Of a DNA stretch of 13,439 bases, positions 6,695 to 13,356 are shown one piece after another (position 1 is the stretch's first letter; the number at the start of each line of letters is the position of its first letter). The notes beneath the pieces are model-generated. The model worked only from the letters and a program-made list of their open reading frames with translations, searched no databases and was not told the origin of the DNA. Source of the stretch: DATEEG01 sp035525055 (GTDB taxonomy: Bacteria; Actinomycetota; Acidimicrobiia; Spongiisociales; ZC4RG35); assembly GCA_035525055.1 (NCBI GenBank), contig DATLEZ010000036.1, forward strand, positions 1-13,439. The letters run 5' to 3'. The translations under genes and the position numbers were made by a program.

Positions 6695-7074
6695 CCACCA
6701 CGACCGAAACTCCAACCCACCGACCGGCGACGTCCCTCGAAGAGTTCTCGCTTGAGGTCTTTGTCGATCGCGTGATCGACCAACTCCAAAGCTGCGGGTA
6801 CAAAATCAACCAGCTCGAGAACGAGTATTACCGCGAGGTTCGGACCGCGATCGAGCAGCCCTTCACCGATGACGGTCCACTGATGGCGAAGCTTCTAGCC
6901 GCGCGGGCGGTCGAGCGTGTGCTTTTCGGTGGCAGGGATTGGGGTCAGGAAGACCCACCCGAGAACGGTCCGCTAGGTTTGGCGATCGACGCCTACCTGG
7001 CCGCTCACCTTCCGATCGTGAAGGCGCAAGAGCCGCGGTGGTATCAGGGCGCGGTTCTCGGCAAGGCGGAGTGA
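6691..7074 (+). CDS. Hypothetical protein, second gene of a three-gene operon
   Basis: 127 aa; no family recognised. ATG lies in an ATGA overlap with the preceding stop. The N-terminus is threonine-rich and probably disordered (residues 1-15). A mixed helical body follows (VFVDRVIDQLQSCGYKINQL, about 24-43). It is soluble with no signal peptide. The function is unknown; tight coupling to its neighbours suggests that the three products work together. Confidence 0.75.
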   Translation: MTTTTETPTHRPATSLEEFSLEVFVDRVIDQLQSCGYKINQLENEYYREVRTAIEQPFTDDGPLMAKLLAARAVERVLFGGRDWGQEDPPENGPLGLAIDAYLAAHLPIVKAQEPRWYQGAVLGKAE

Positions 7075-7082
7075 GGAGAAAG

Positions 7083-7418
7083 ATGGCCCATCGAGCGAAG
7101 AAACTGAGTCGGCTGATTCGGCACACTGATGCCGGTCTCCAAGGAAACTACGCCGGCAGTTGCATTGCCTGTATGCAGCCAACCGATACCGGCTTGAGCG
7201 TCACAGGTGAACCGGAATGGCACGCCGCGTTCCTCTTGAATATCGGCATTCCTAGGAATGAGGCGATTGCCATCGTCGAAAGATGGCCGGCGCCTGATGA
7301 ATCCGACGACAGGTTGAGGGTCTACCGAGTCTGCGCGGCTTGCGCTGCCAAGGGACGGTTTCCGAAACCACAACTGGCGATCGACGGAGGGAACGTTCCG
7401 AACATCGGACAGCCGTAA
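7083..7418 (+). CDS. Hypothetical protein with two CxxC pairs, third gene of the operon
   Basis: 111 aa. AGGAG stands 6 nt before ATG 7083, 8 nt after the previous stop. Two CxxC pairs, CIAC (27-30) and CAAC (84-87), could form one zinc site from separate parts of the chain. The N-terminus is basic (MAHRAKKLSRLIRH), which suggests nucleic-acid contact. No family was recognised. It ends 36 nt before the bidirectional terminator. Confidence 0.72.
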   Translation: MAHRAKKLSRLIRHTDAGLQGNYAGSCIACMQPTDTGLSVTGEPEWHAAFLLNIGIPRNEAIAIVERWPAPDESDDRLRVYRVCAACAAKGRFPKPQLAIDGGNVPNIGQP

Positions 7419-7453
7419 ACCCGATCTTTCCCTCCCCCAACAAGGGAAGCGTG

Positions 7454-7477
7454 AAAGGCGCCCTCAGGGGCGCTTTT
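7454..7477. terminator. Bidirectional rho-independent terminator
   Basis: GCGCCC (7458-7463), loop TCAG, GGGCGC (7468-7473), flanked by AAAG on the left and TTTT on the right, so it works on both strands. It lies between the convergent ends of the three-gene operon (stop 7418) and the tape measure gene (stop 7553). Confidence 0.85.
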
Positions 7478-7552
7478 CCGCGTGGGCCTTACCTCGGTGC
7501 CAGAACCTCGCGAAAAACGGCCCTGGCGTCAGCTACAACACGGCAGGTTGGC

Positions 7553-9352
7553 TTACAAACCCTCCACGAGGTTCGTCACCGATGCGAGGATCGTGGCGTA
7601 CTGCAAATCCTGTTGCAGGTCGTTCGTCGGTGAGTTGACGTTGATCGTCGGACCGTAGTACGACACTCCGCCGCCGCCACTCACTCCCGCCCGATGGGTT
7701 GGGAGGATCGTCTCTCCACCGTGTGCAAGGATCATCTGCGGACTGCCCATCGGACCGGGGACTACCCCGCCACGATCAAAGGCGCCTACAGGGAGACCTT
7801 GACCGCCACTGATCCCCATCCCCTCGGGGATAACACCTTGCTCCAGCAGGTTGATCTGACGATTGATGATGGTCGTGGTGACCGTCATCCCATCCAACAG
7901 GCCGAGCGTTTCGAGAAGGGTCCGGGCGGCATCGTCCTCAATTCCGAGGGCTTGCGCCACTGCGTCGATCGACGCTTCGGCGTTGGTTCCAAACTCACCG
8001 AACGCCACCTCGGCCTCAGCGGTAGCCAAAGCCAGCTCGATCTGCGCTAGCGCAAACTCCTCGGAAGCCTGACCGTGCTCCTCGGCGGCGGTGCCGACCG
8101 CTTCATGAGCCTCTGACAATCGGGTGAGGGCGGTATGGGCGGCGAGGACCGGGTTAATCATCCCCGCTAGGAAAGTCGCCAACCCGACCAGCTGTGCATG
8201 GTGATGCCTGGTCGCGTCGCCGGCCAACCGTTGCGCCGTCGAGAGACGATTGACCGGGGTTACCGCACCGTCGACCGCTGGGGTCAGATCGTCCTTAGTG
8301 GCGTCGGCCATGAACCGGAGCGCCGCGGCCGTCTCGGAAGCTTCCCCGCCGGTGTCTTCCATCGCATCGGCGACAAGACCCAAAAGCAGCCGGAGGTCCT
8401 CGAATCCCGGGAGCACAAAATTGAGAAACCCGGTATCACCCAACGTCCTCTGAAGGTCCTCGGAATCCCCTCGCAGGTCTCGCGTCTTCTCCGAAGTGAA
8501 CTCCGCGACGGTCGCAAGGTCCCCTAACGACTCTTTAGCCCCGTCGATTATCGGCCGGAAAATATCGGCCCACGTTTCGGCTGTGTCGGCAGTCGTCGCC
8601 TCTAGTTCCTTCTGCGCGGCGATAGCAGTCCCGGCTCGGTCCTCGTAAGCCTTGAGGGCATCGGTCGATCGCTCAGTGACCAACTCGAGAGTCACCTGCG
8701 CCTTCGCTTGCTGGAGGGCGGACCCGGTGAGCCCGTCCATGCCTTTCTTTGTAAGGCGGGCCTGTATGTCGGCCTGGGAAATCTTGACGCCAAGCTCGAC
8801 CAGACCCTCAGTCTCACCAAGTAAAGCCTTCGTCAATCGCAACTGTGCGTCTTCGGCGTCGATCGTCCCCGAGGACCATTCCGAGAGGGAGTTGGCAACG
8901 GTCAAAATCTCCTGCGACATGCCGAAAGCTTCCTCACGCACAAAGCCCATCGGAACCAGAAGGTCCTGGGTTTTGGCGATGAGACCGAGCATGGCAGTCT
9001 CACCGATCCCGAAAGCCTCATTGTTGGCGTCCGACCAAGCGCGAGCATCATCGGCCATATCCCCGAACACGACGTCGGCCATCCGTTCGGTGGCTTCCAT
9101 CTTCTGACCAAGCTGGTCTAGCTCACCTATCGCCACGGCCAGCCCAGCGCCCACCGCCAACAAGGCGCCAGTAGCGAAACCTTTGAGTTTCCGACCGACG
9201 TTCTCAGTGTTCCGACCCAACAGATCCAGTTGACCGCTACTCGTCTTAGCTGAATCACCAATCTGCCCGGTAGCGGTCGCCGCCTCCCGGGCTTCTTTTC
9301 GATACCCAGAGGTCGATAGCTCGAGGATGACCTGCAGTCGTTCAGAAGCCAT
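7553..9352 (-). CDS. Phage tail tape measure protein
   Basis: 599 aa, short for the family. The N-terminus (VILELSTSGYRKEAREAATATG) and the hydrophobic helix at about 59-77 (FATGALLAVGAGLAVAIGEL) are typical. A long alanine-rich helical body follows. The C-terminus has the characteristic FDRGGVVPGPMG and HGGETILPTHR segment (about 525-554). Tape measure proteins set tail length in siphoviruses; by the usual 1.5 angstrom per residue this would give about 90 nm. The start is ATG 9352-9350, sharing one base with the capsid stop (TGATG). No tail-tube gene or frameshifted chaperone gene precedes it, and no tail-tip gene follows. A terminator follows at 7454-7477. Confidence 0.88.
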   Translation of the reverse strand: MASERLQVILELSTSGYRKEAREAATATGQIGDSAKTSSGQLDLLGRNTENVGRKLKGFATGALLAVGAGLAVAIGELDQLGQKMEATERMADVVFGDMADDARAWSDANNEAFGIGETAMLGLIAKTQDLLVPMGFVREEAFGMSQEILTVANSLSEWSSGTIDAEDAQLRLTKALLGETEGLVELGVKISQADIQARLTKKGMDGLTGSALQQAKAQVTLELVTERSTDALKAYEDRAGTAIAAQKELEATTADTAETWADIFRPIIDGAKESLGDLATVAEFTSEKTRDLRGDSEDLQRTLGDTGFLNFVLPGFEDLRLLLGLVADAMEDTGGEASETAAALRFMADATKDDLTPAVDGAVTPVNRLSTAQRLAGDATRHHHAQLVGLATFLAGMINPVLAAHTALTRLSEAHEAVGTAAEEHGQASEEFALAQIELALATAEAEVAFGEFGTNAEASIDAVAQALGIEDDAARTLLETLGLLDGMTVTTTIINRQINLLEQGVIPEGMGISGGQGLPVGAFDRGGVVPGPMGSPQMILAHGGETILPTHRAGVSGGGGVSYYGPTINVNSPTNDLQQDLQYATILASVTNLVEGL

Positions 9353-10458
9353 CAGGCGAATGTCGGGGTCGCAAGCCCGCTGCCGGCCAACTTCCCGATG
9401 CTCTTCGGCTGGCGGTCGACGCCGCTTGCGACGAACCCGTAAGCCCAAACTTTGACCGTGCCGGTTCCACTCCCAACCTCAAACGAAACGCGAAATTGGG
9501 GAGGTCGGGTGTAGAGCTTCGATGCCAGGCCATCCAGCACCACAATTACGTCCTCGTTGGTGCCGGCGCCGTCCGTGGTCGGAAGCACCGCCGACGGAAC
9601 CCAACGCACGCCAGGCGGCAATGTGGGCGGCGTCGCGACCGTCGAGTGAAGCCAGGCGAGCCGGCGCGGATGGATCAGCACCGACCCGACGATGTTCTTC
9701 CAGGCCGTGCTCGTGGTGCTCAGACATTCCATCAGCTTCGGCCAGAACTCGGCCACCGTCGGGGTGGCATCTGTGTAGGCCACGCTCGTGATGCCGGTGA
9801 CGTTCAACAAGCCCAACAGGGTTTGCCCGGTGCCGAGCCCGGAGACCAGTTGGCTGTCCAAAATTTCGGCATAGGCGGCGCCCAATTCGATCGCGATCAC
9901 CTCGTCCAACTCGGGGCCGGAACGGAGGAAGGCTTGCCTCGAAAGGTCGACCTGACCGGCGATGGTCCGCACCGGATGATCGAGTAATTCCGTAACCGGA
10001 TCGGTCTCGGAGACCGCCGCGTTCTCGACGTGCCCCAACACGGTCGGCCCGGTCCCCACCTTCGGCTCCTCGACAGTCATACCGAGTTCCGGCAACGGCA
10101 CACCCTGCAGCAACGGCGCCACCGCCGACCGGGCCCTCACCGACCGGGCGAATGCCTTGGCGACCCGAGCCGGAGCGCCGGTCGGCACGAAGTCGCCGCC
10201 ATCGGTGTCGGTCGTGGTCAGAGCGGCGCGAATAGCCATCGCGCTTGTCAGACGGGAACGCGCAGCCTTGGTGCCGATGCCGGTGGACGTATCCACGTTG
10301 CCGAGCGCCGTCCCGATCAGGTTGCTGTCATAGCCCATCGAATTCTCGTTACTCGGCCGCCGGTAACCGGCGTCGATGTCGCGGGCAACGGACCGTTCCT
10401 CTTCCGCCACGGCCAACAGATCGGCGAAATAACTTCTCTCGGCGTATACATCTTTCAA
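9352..10458 (-). CDS. HK97-fold major capsid protein
   Basis: 368 aa. The N-terminal ERSYFADLLA and the core motif LVSGLGTGQTLLGLLNVTG (about 204-222) are typical of the HK97-type phage capsid family. The N-terminal 80 residues could act as the scaffold-like delta region. No separate protease or scaffold gene is near. The start is TTG at 10458: an in-frame TGA lies 15 nt upstream, the first internal ATG is only at residue 41, and GAGAGG stands 8 nt before TTG. The stop overlaps the tape measure ATG by one base, an order not seen in normal siphovirus modules, where connector and tail genes separate the two. Confidence 0.88.
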   Translation of the reverse strand: MKDVYAERSYFADLLAVAEEERSVARDIDAGYRRPSNENSMGYDSNLIGTALGNVDTSTGIGTKAARSRLTSAMAIRAALTTTDTDGGDFVPTGAPARVAKAFARSVRARSAVAPLLQGVPLPELGMTVEEPKVGTGPTVLGHVENAAVSETDPVTELLDHPVRTIAGQVDLSRQAFLRSGPELDEVIAIELGAAYAEILDSQLVSGLGTGQTLLGLLNVTGITSVAYTDATPTVAEFWPKLMECLSTTSTAWKNIVGSVLIHPRRLAWLHSTVATPPTLPPGVRWVPSAVLPTTDGAGTNEDVIVVLDGLASKLYTRPPQFRVSFEVGSGTGTVKVWAYGFVASGVDRQPKSIGKLAGSGLATPTFA

Positions 10459-10470
10459 CTTGGGAACCTC

Positions 10471-10548
10471 TCAATTGTCGAAACCCCGGTGGGGGCCGGG
10501 AGAACCTTCATGCCCGACCCCCACCCCGAACCGGAGACTGCGAGCCAT
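10471..10548 (-). CDS. Possible 25-aa leader peptide upstream of the capsid gene
   Basis: A 25-codon frame in the 112-nt gap between the zinc-ribbon gene (stop 10571) and the capsid TTG start. It begins with ATG 10548 and ends in TGA 10473-10471, just before the capsid ribosome-binding site. A hairpin-prone GC-rich stretch (CCCGG, 6-nt loop, CCGGG) lies in it. It could tune capsid translation by coupling. The ribosome-binding site is poor (GAGAGG 12 nt away), so it may equally be non-coding leader. Confidence 0.25.
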   Translation of the reverse strand: MARSLRFGVGVGHEGSPGPHRGFDN

Positions 10549-10570
10549 GAGCGAACTCAGCCTCTCACCC

Positions 10571-10906
10571 TTACCTGGTATCTCGCGTGTTCTTCGACCG
10601 CCACAGCGAATTGACAACTGTCCCCGGCTCCAAGTGGTGCTCATCCTCGAACTCCTGCACCACGATCTGAGCCCCTTCGCTGTCCGACGTGACGAACCGC
10701 CAAACCAAAGCCTCAAGCAGTCGCAACCTCAACTGGGACCGCTCACGCGCCCTGGCCCGAGCTTCCTTCACCGCTCCAGGATTCGCCCGACGCCACTCAG
10801 CCAACCGGCGCCTCACACAACGCTTACACGTCGAACGGTTCGAGACGTAGAACTCACCAGGCTCGCCACACTCCGAGCAGCGACGGGGGGGAGGCCATGC
10901 GGTCAC
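10571..10906 (-). CDS. Zinc-ribbon protein, endonuclease VII/HNH-like N-terminus
   Basis: 111 aa. A Cys4 ribbon, CSEC (10-13) and CKRC (27-30), is followed by a very basic helix RRRLAEWRRANPGAVKEARARARER. This resembles the zinc ribbon of phage HNH or recombination-endonuclease VII-like proteins. The catalytic His/Asn part of those enzymes is not visible. The C-terminal 50 residues are unassigned. The GTG start (10906-10904) overlaps the upstream stop as GTGA. It probably binds DNA or RNA; nuclease activity is doubtful. Confidence 0.72.
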   Translation of the reverse strand: MTAWPPPRRCSECGEPGEFYVSNRSTCKRCVRRRLAEWRRANPGAVKEARARARERSQLRLRLLEALVWRFVTSDSEGAQIVVQEFEDEHHLEPGTVVNSLWRSKNTRDTR

Positions 10907-11208
10907 AGACCACGGCCCATGAGAGAGTCATCGCAATCCGGGAGAAAATTTCCCGCTCTCTCTTTTTCCCGGCGGTAGTACTCCGCCCTTCGGGTCTGTT
11001 TGGTCTTCCTCGTCGCCGCGTAATGGCAGAGCCGGCACCACGACGACAGGCCATCGCGGGTCGCCCTGTTGCGAGGAAAAGCCGAGACCGGCTTGGTCTC
11101 GCCGCAATGACGGCACACCTTCACGGCCGGCACCCGGGATTTTCTTCCCGGGCCAGGACAGGAGGCCGTCTTGGCCGATTCGCCCGTATCCGCGGCTCCC
11201 CCCCTCAT
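10903..11208 (-). CDS. Zinc-ribbon protein, endonuclease VII/HNH-like
   Basis: 101 aa. The central ribbon CRHCGETKPVSAFPRN...WCRLC (Cys32, 35, 58, 61) is the form found at the start of many phage HNH/endonuclease VII-like proteins. A basic tail KTKQTRRAEYYRREKERAG follows. The chain ends where the nuclease core would be, so it is a stand-alone ribbon or a shortened enzyme. ATG 11208 has AGGAAGG about 6 nt upstream, 31 nt after the previous stop. It resembles the next gene and may be an old duplicate. Confidence 0.72.
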   Translation of the reverse strand: MRGGAADTGESAKTASCPGPGRKSRVPAVKVCRHCGETKPVSAFPRNRATRDGLSSWCRLCHYAATRKTKQTRRAEYYRREKERAGNFLPDCDDSLMGRGL

Positions 11209-11222
11209 GCTGCGCCTTCCTC

Positions 11223-11234
11223 AGAGAGAGAGAG
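11223..11234. repeat. (AG)6 dinucleotide repeat upstream of a zinc-ribbon gene
   Basis: Six AG units (CT on the coding strand) between the stop at 11240 and the AGGAAGG ribosome-binding site of the gene at 11208. A matching (AG)6 lies at 11523-11534. Such tracts are prone to slippage. Confidence 0.6.
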
Positions 11235-11239
11235 CACAA

Positions 11240-11500
11240 TCACCACGACCTCGGAAACCGGTCCTCCGGTTCCTCCGGCTCCGGCTCCGGTTCGGGTTCA
11301 GGTGTTCGATTCTGAACACCTGGCAGACTCCGCACCCACTCGCCATCCACAAACCCGGGCGGCATCCGGCCCTCAACCCTCCTAGAGCCACGTCTCGGCC
11401 CGCCACGGCGCCACGCAGCCACTCGACACCTGGAACCGGGGCAGAACCGCCGGCGACTTGAACCGGGCGGCAAAGAGCGGCCACAGTTGTCACAGTTCAC
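11240..11500 (-). CDS. Small zinc-finger protein with Pro-Glu tail
   Basis: 86 aa. MNCDNCGRSLPPGSSRRRFC..SRCRVAAWRR is a compact Cys4 zinc finger (Cys3, 6, 20, 25) of the type seen in phage and transposon small proteins. The C-terminal third is a (PE)n run followed by acidic residues, probably disordered. The GTG start (11500-11498) has GGGGAG 3 nt upstream and overlaps the preceding small frame by 11 nt. It likely contacts nucleic acid or a protein partner; the function is unknown. Confidence 0.68.
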   Translation of the reverse strand: MNCDNCGRSLPPGSSRRRFCPGSRCRVAAWRRGGPRRGSRRVEGRMPPGFVDGEWVRSLPGVQNRTPEPEPEPEPEEPEDRFPRSW

Positions 11501-11609
11501 GGTCTCCCCGGCGTCGTGTGACAGAGAGAGAGAGGCAGAGAGTTAGTCTTTTGGGCATCAGACTTGTCCCGAGACGCGACCCCCCCGCCCTCTTAGGTCT
11601 GGCCGTCAT
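11490..11609 (-). CDS. Possible 39-aa basic peptide
   Basis: A short frame whose ATG (11609) overlaps the preceding stop as ATGA, in keeping with the rest of the operon. The product is basic (MTARPKRAGG at the start, RRRGDREL at the end) with a Leu/Ser run LTLCLSLSV coded by the (CT)6 tract. There is no known family. The coupling is the only support; it may be a spacer rather than a gene. Confidence 0.4.
   Translation of the reverse strand: MTARPKRAGGSRLGTSLMPKRLTLCLSLSVTRRRGDREL
11523..11534. repeat. (AG)6 dinucleotide repeat inside the 39-codon frame
   Basis: Six AG units, CT on the coding strand, encoding the Leu-Ser run of the small peptide. Slippage by one unit would shift that frame. 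The same tract occurs at 11223-11234. Confidence 0.6.
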
Positions 11610-11794
11610 CGCTCTGACACCCGTTCGAGCATCAATTTGAAGAGCACGTGTCGTCTCTCTTCGATGTTGCTCGGCAAGCTTCCGACCCAGCTCAAATCCC
11701 GATTCACTTGCGGGAGGCAGGAATGAAATGCCGCGACAACCTCGTCGCCGGTTTGACCCTCCCACGAACAGACTCGACAGTGCCACAGCTTCAC
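11606..11794 (-). CDS. Small CxxC protein of 62 aa
   Basis: 62 aa with CRVC (Cys6, Cys9) and H24-S-C26, a possible CCHC zinc knuckle close to the N-terminus, then a helical C-terminus (EERRHVLFKLMLERVSER). The GTG start (11794-11792) overlaps the upstream stop as GTGA. No family was recognised. It is one of a series of tiny zinc-binding candidates in this operon. Confidence 0.65.
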   Translation of the reverse strand: MKLWHCRVCSWEGQTGDEVVAAFHSCLPQVNRDLSWVGSLPSNIEERRHVLFKLMLERVSER

Positions 11795-11973
11795 CGTCGC
11801 CCGCGTTCGTACAACGTCAGGACAGCGCCGTCGCCATGCTCAGTCAGTCGCAACCAGCGGAGTTCAGGCAACTGCACCAGATCCTCGAGCGCGGTCCGGG
11901 CAGCTTTGATGGTTTCCTTACGCTGTAGATAGGAAATGAGACGCTGTAGATAGGAAATGAGCCAGTACCTCAT
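11791..11973 (-). CDS. Hypothetical 60-aa protein with duplicated heptapeptide
   Basis: 60 aa. ATG 11973 overlaps the SWIM gene stop as ATGA. Residues 5-11 and 12-18 are the same heptapeptide, LISYLQR, coded by a perfect 21-bp tandem repeat. The rest (ALEDLVQLPELRWLRLTEHGDGAVLTLYERG) looks like a small alpha/beta domain. There is no known family. The seven-residue period suggests an amphipathic helix, perhaps a dimer interface. Confidence 0.65.
   Translation of the reverse strand: MRYWLISYLQRLISYLQRKETIKAARTALEDLVQLPELRWLRLTEHGDGAVLTLYERGRR
11920..11961. repeat. Perfect 21-bp tandem duplication
   Basis: The 21 bases at 11920-11940 are repeated exactly at 11941-11961 and keep the frame of the 60-aa gene. 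Identity at synonymous positions means the duplication is recent or selected. Confidence 0.9.
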
Positions 11974-12296
11974 CGTCGGCCCTCAAAGTCATGCCCATTT
12001 GGGGTATTTGCCCCATTGGGGTTATTTGCCCGGATACGGGCGTCCTGTTCGTGAGGAACTATCCATCGAGGAGGGTTGAGGTCGATGGCCACCACTCGCT
12101 TGCATGCATACACGTGCGCGCAATTCTCTGACCTAGCTGGACAGTCGCACCACCACCTCCCGCCGGCGTATCCGAGTCGATAGACGGAGCCTTCACCGCG
12201 GCAGGTTGCGATCACCCGGTCCGGGTCGACGGTGACAAGGATCAGTCGGCCTTCGGTGAGGTACCTGGTTCCCTTCTCGCGGAAAGTCTCACGCAT
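11970..12296 (-). CDS. SWIM zinc-finger protein
   Basis: 108 aa. The CxCx6CxH signature of SWIM is complete: Cys50, Cys52, Cys59 and His61 in WWCDCPARSENCAH. A preceding strand pair VYRLGYAGG is typical of the domain. The C-terminus (NNPNGANTPNGHD) is a flexible tail. SWIM domains bind DNA or proteins, and small forms are known as partners in recombination. Here it stands alone, directly after the replication gene (TAATG junction) and ATGA-coupled to the next gene. A role in replication or recombination of the element is inferred. Confidence 0.8.
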   Translation of the reverse strand: MRETFREKGTRYLTEGRLILVTVDPDRVIATCRGEGSVYRLGYAGGRWWCDCPARSENCAHVYACKRVVAIDLNPPRWIVPHEQDARIRANNPNGANTPNGHDFEGRR

Positions 12297-13036
12297 TAGG
12301 CAGCCTCTTGGTGAGCGCACTTGATGGACTTGGCATCCATCGTTTCTCTTGTCGCTGGCCGTCCGTCCGGGGTCTCGTAAGTCCACCCATTGCTGTCACA
12401 GCGGTCACAGGTCTTCATGCGAATAAACGCCGCGTCCTTGTCGGCCATCGCGTTGTACTTCGATGGGTCCGCTTTGTAACGGAACTCGCCTGCCGCCTTC
12501 GCGTTGCGAACCTCGGGGTCCTTGCTCGCTTCTGTGATTGCGAAGCGCAAACCCCGACCCGCCAATCGGTCGGGGTAGGGGTCATTGTCATGGTCGGGGT
12601 AATGGTCTTGGTAGGTGTCGGTATCTGGCGGCTTTGTGTCCGCAATTCCCTGCCCTGACGTGGCCTTTTGCGTCTGTCCGTGTTCTCTCGGTTTGACGTC
12701 GTTCCACTGTTCCCACACTGTGCAAACCACGTCCGTGACGCGTCCGCGCGCTGTCCGTTTGGTCTTCTTGAGTCGTCCGGTGACGTCGAAGAACTGTTTG
12801 AGAGTGAACCCGAGCCGATCCGGATCGAGGATTCCGAGCAGGCTCCAAGCCTCGACTTCCGACCCGTAGCTGATTCGACCCTGAATGTGATTCCGTTTGC
12901 ACGCTGCCAGGTACGCCACCCACACGGCCAGCGCCGACGGGCCGAAAGCCTTCTGTAAGGCGGTCCCGGTCTTGTCGAGCGGGAACCAGGCAGAGATTGG
13001 GACCCATTGACGACGGCGACCATCGACGGAGGTCAT
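12296..13036 (-). CDS. Replication initiator-like protein, winged helix plus zinc knuckle
   Basis: 246 aa. Residues about 15-115 look like the winged-helix N-terminus of phage replication proteins (FGPSALAVWVAYLAACKR, then SLLGILD and a basic wing RLKKTKRTARGR). A Tyr/Asp/Pro linker (PPDTDTYQDHYPDHDNDPYP, about 136-155) and a C-terminal zinc knuckle, CDRC (210-213) and C-A-H (240-242), follow. The start is ATG 13036 in an ATGA overlap; an ATG four codons upstream (13048) lies within the previous gene and is less likely. No helicase or primase motif is present, so it would act as an origin-binding organiser that recruits host machinery. The family call is by resemblance. Confidence 0.68.
   Translation of the reverse strand: MTSVDGRRRQWVPISAWFPLDKTGTALQKAFGPSALAVWVAYLAACKRNHIQGRISYGSEVEAWSLLGILDPDRLGFTLKQFFDVTGRLKKTKRTARGRVTDVVCTVWEQWNDVKPREHGQTQKATSGQGIADTKPPDTDTYQDHYPDHDNDPYPDRLAGRGLRFAITEASKDPEVRNAKAAGEFRYKADPSKYNAMADKDAAFIRMKTCDRCDSNGWTYETPDGRPATRETMDAKSIKCAHQEAA
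12568..12601. repeat. Iteron-like direct repeats within the replication gene
   Basis: GGTCGGGGTA occurs at 12568-12577 and 12592-12601, 24 bp apart, in the part of the gene that codes for the linker. Related GGTAGGGG and GGTAGGTG words stand nearby. Lambda-type phages keep their origin iterons in the same place, inside the initiator gene. The repeats could also be a by-product of the Tyr/Asp/Pro codons. Confidence 0.35.
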
Positions 13037-13356
13037 GGTCTGAACCACAGTCGGCCCTCAGGGATGGCGATCAGGCGCCAGCACCATTGGGTTGTGACGT
13101 GACCATGATTCGGGTCCTCGCAGCGTTCCCGCTCGATGACAAATCCGCTCTGCCGAAGCTCGAAGATTCGACCGCCATATCGCGGCATCCGTTCTTTGAG
13201 AAACGTGGTGCCGCAGACTGTGTCGTGGTCTTTGAGAAGTTCGACGACACGCTCATTTTGAGTCAGGCTGCTACCGTGTGTCTGTCGTCCACGCCGGTCG
13301 ACTTTTGGGAAGGCTCCGGATTCCACTCCGGGGCCTTCTTCTATTTCGAGTGTCAT
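13033..13356 (-). CDS. Winged-helix DNA-binding protein
   Basis: 107 aa. LTQNERVVELLKDHDTV...FLKERMPRYGGRIFELRQSGFVIERER (about 31-78) matches the small phage winged helix in which a conserved R-I-x-E-L-R-x-x-G helix precedes the wing. A Cys/His-containing end (CEDPNHGH) may be the wing loop. The start is ATG 13356 in an ATGA overlap with the excisionase-like gene; a longer start at 13389 is rejected since it would overlap that gene by 12 codons. It is probably an early regulator or replication accessory protein. Confidence 0.7.
   Translation of the reverse strand: MTLEIEEGPGVESGAFPKVDRRGRQTHGSSLTQNERVVELLKDHDTVCGTTFLKERMPRYGGRIFELRQSGFVIERERCEDPNHGHVTTQWCWRLIAIPEGRLWFRP

Noticed and set aside
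7553..10458. Complete siphovirus structural module
   Set aside because: Only the capsid and tape measure genes can be recognised, and there is no room between or beside them for connectors, tail tube or tail tip.
10571..11208. Functional HNH homing endonuclease genes
   Set aside because: The Cys4 ribbons fit, but no His-Asn-His catalytic core is visible in either short protein.
12541..12620. CRISPR array or tandem repeat array
   Set aside because: There are only two exact 10-bp words, no repeat-spacer pattern, and the stretch lies inside a coding gene.
12415..13023. Long alternative minus-strand frame of 202 codons in the replication gene
   Set aside because: It is a shifted shadow rich in Arg/Thr/Pro with no fold. 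The 246-aa frame has the coupled start, domain pattern and zinc knuckle.
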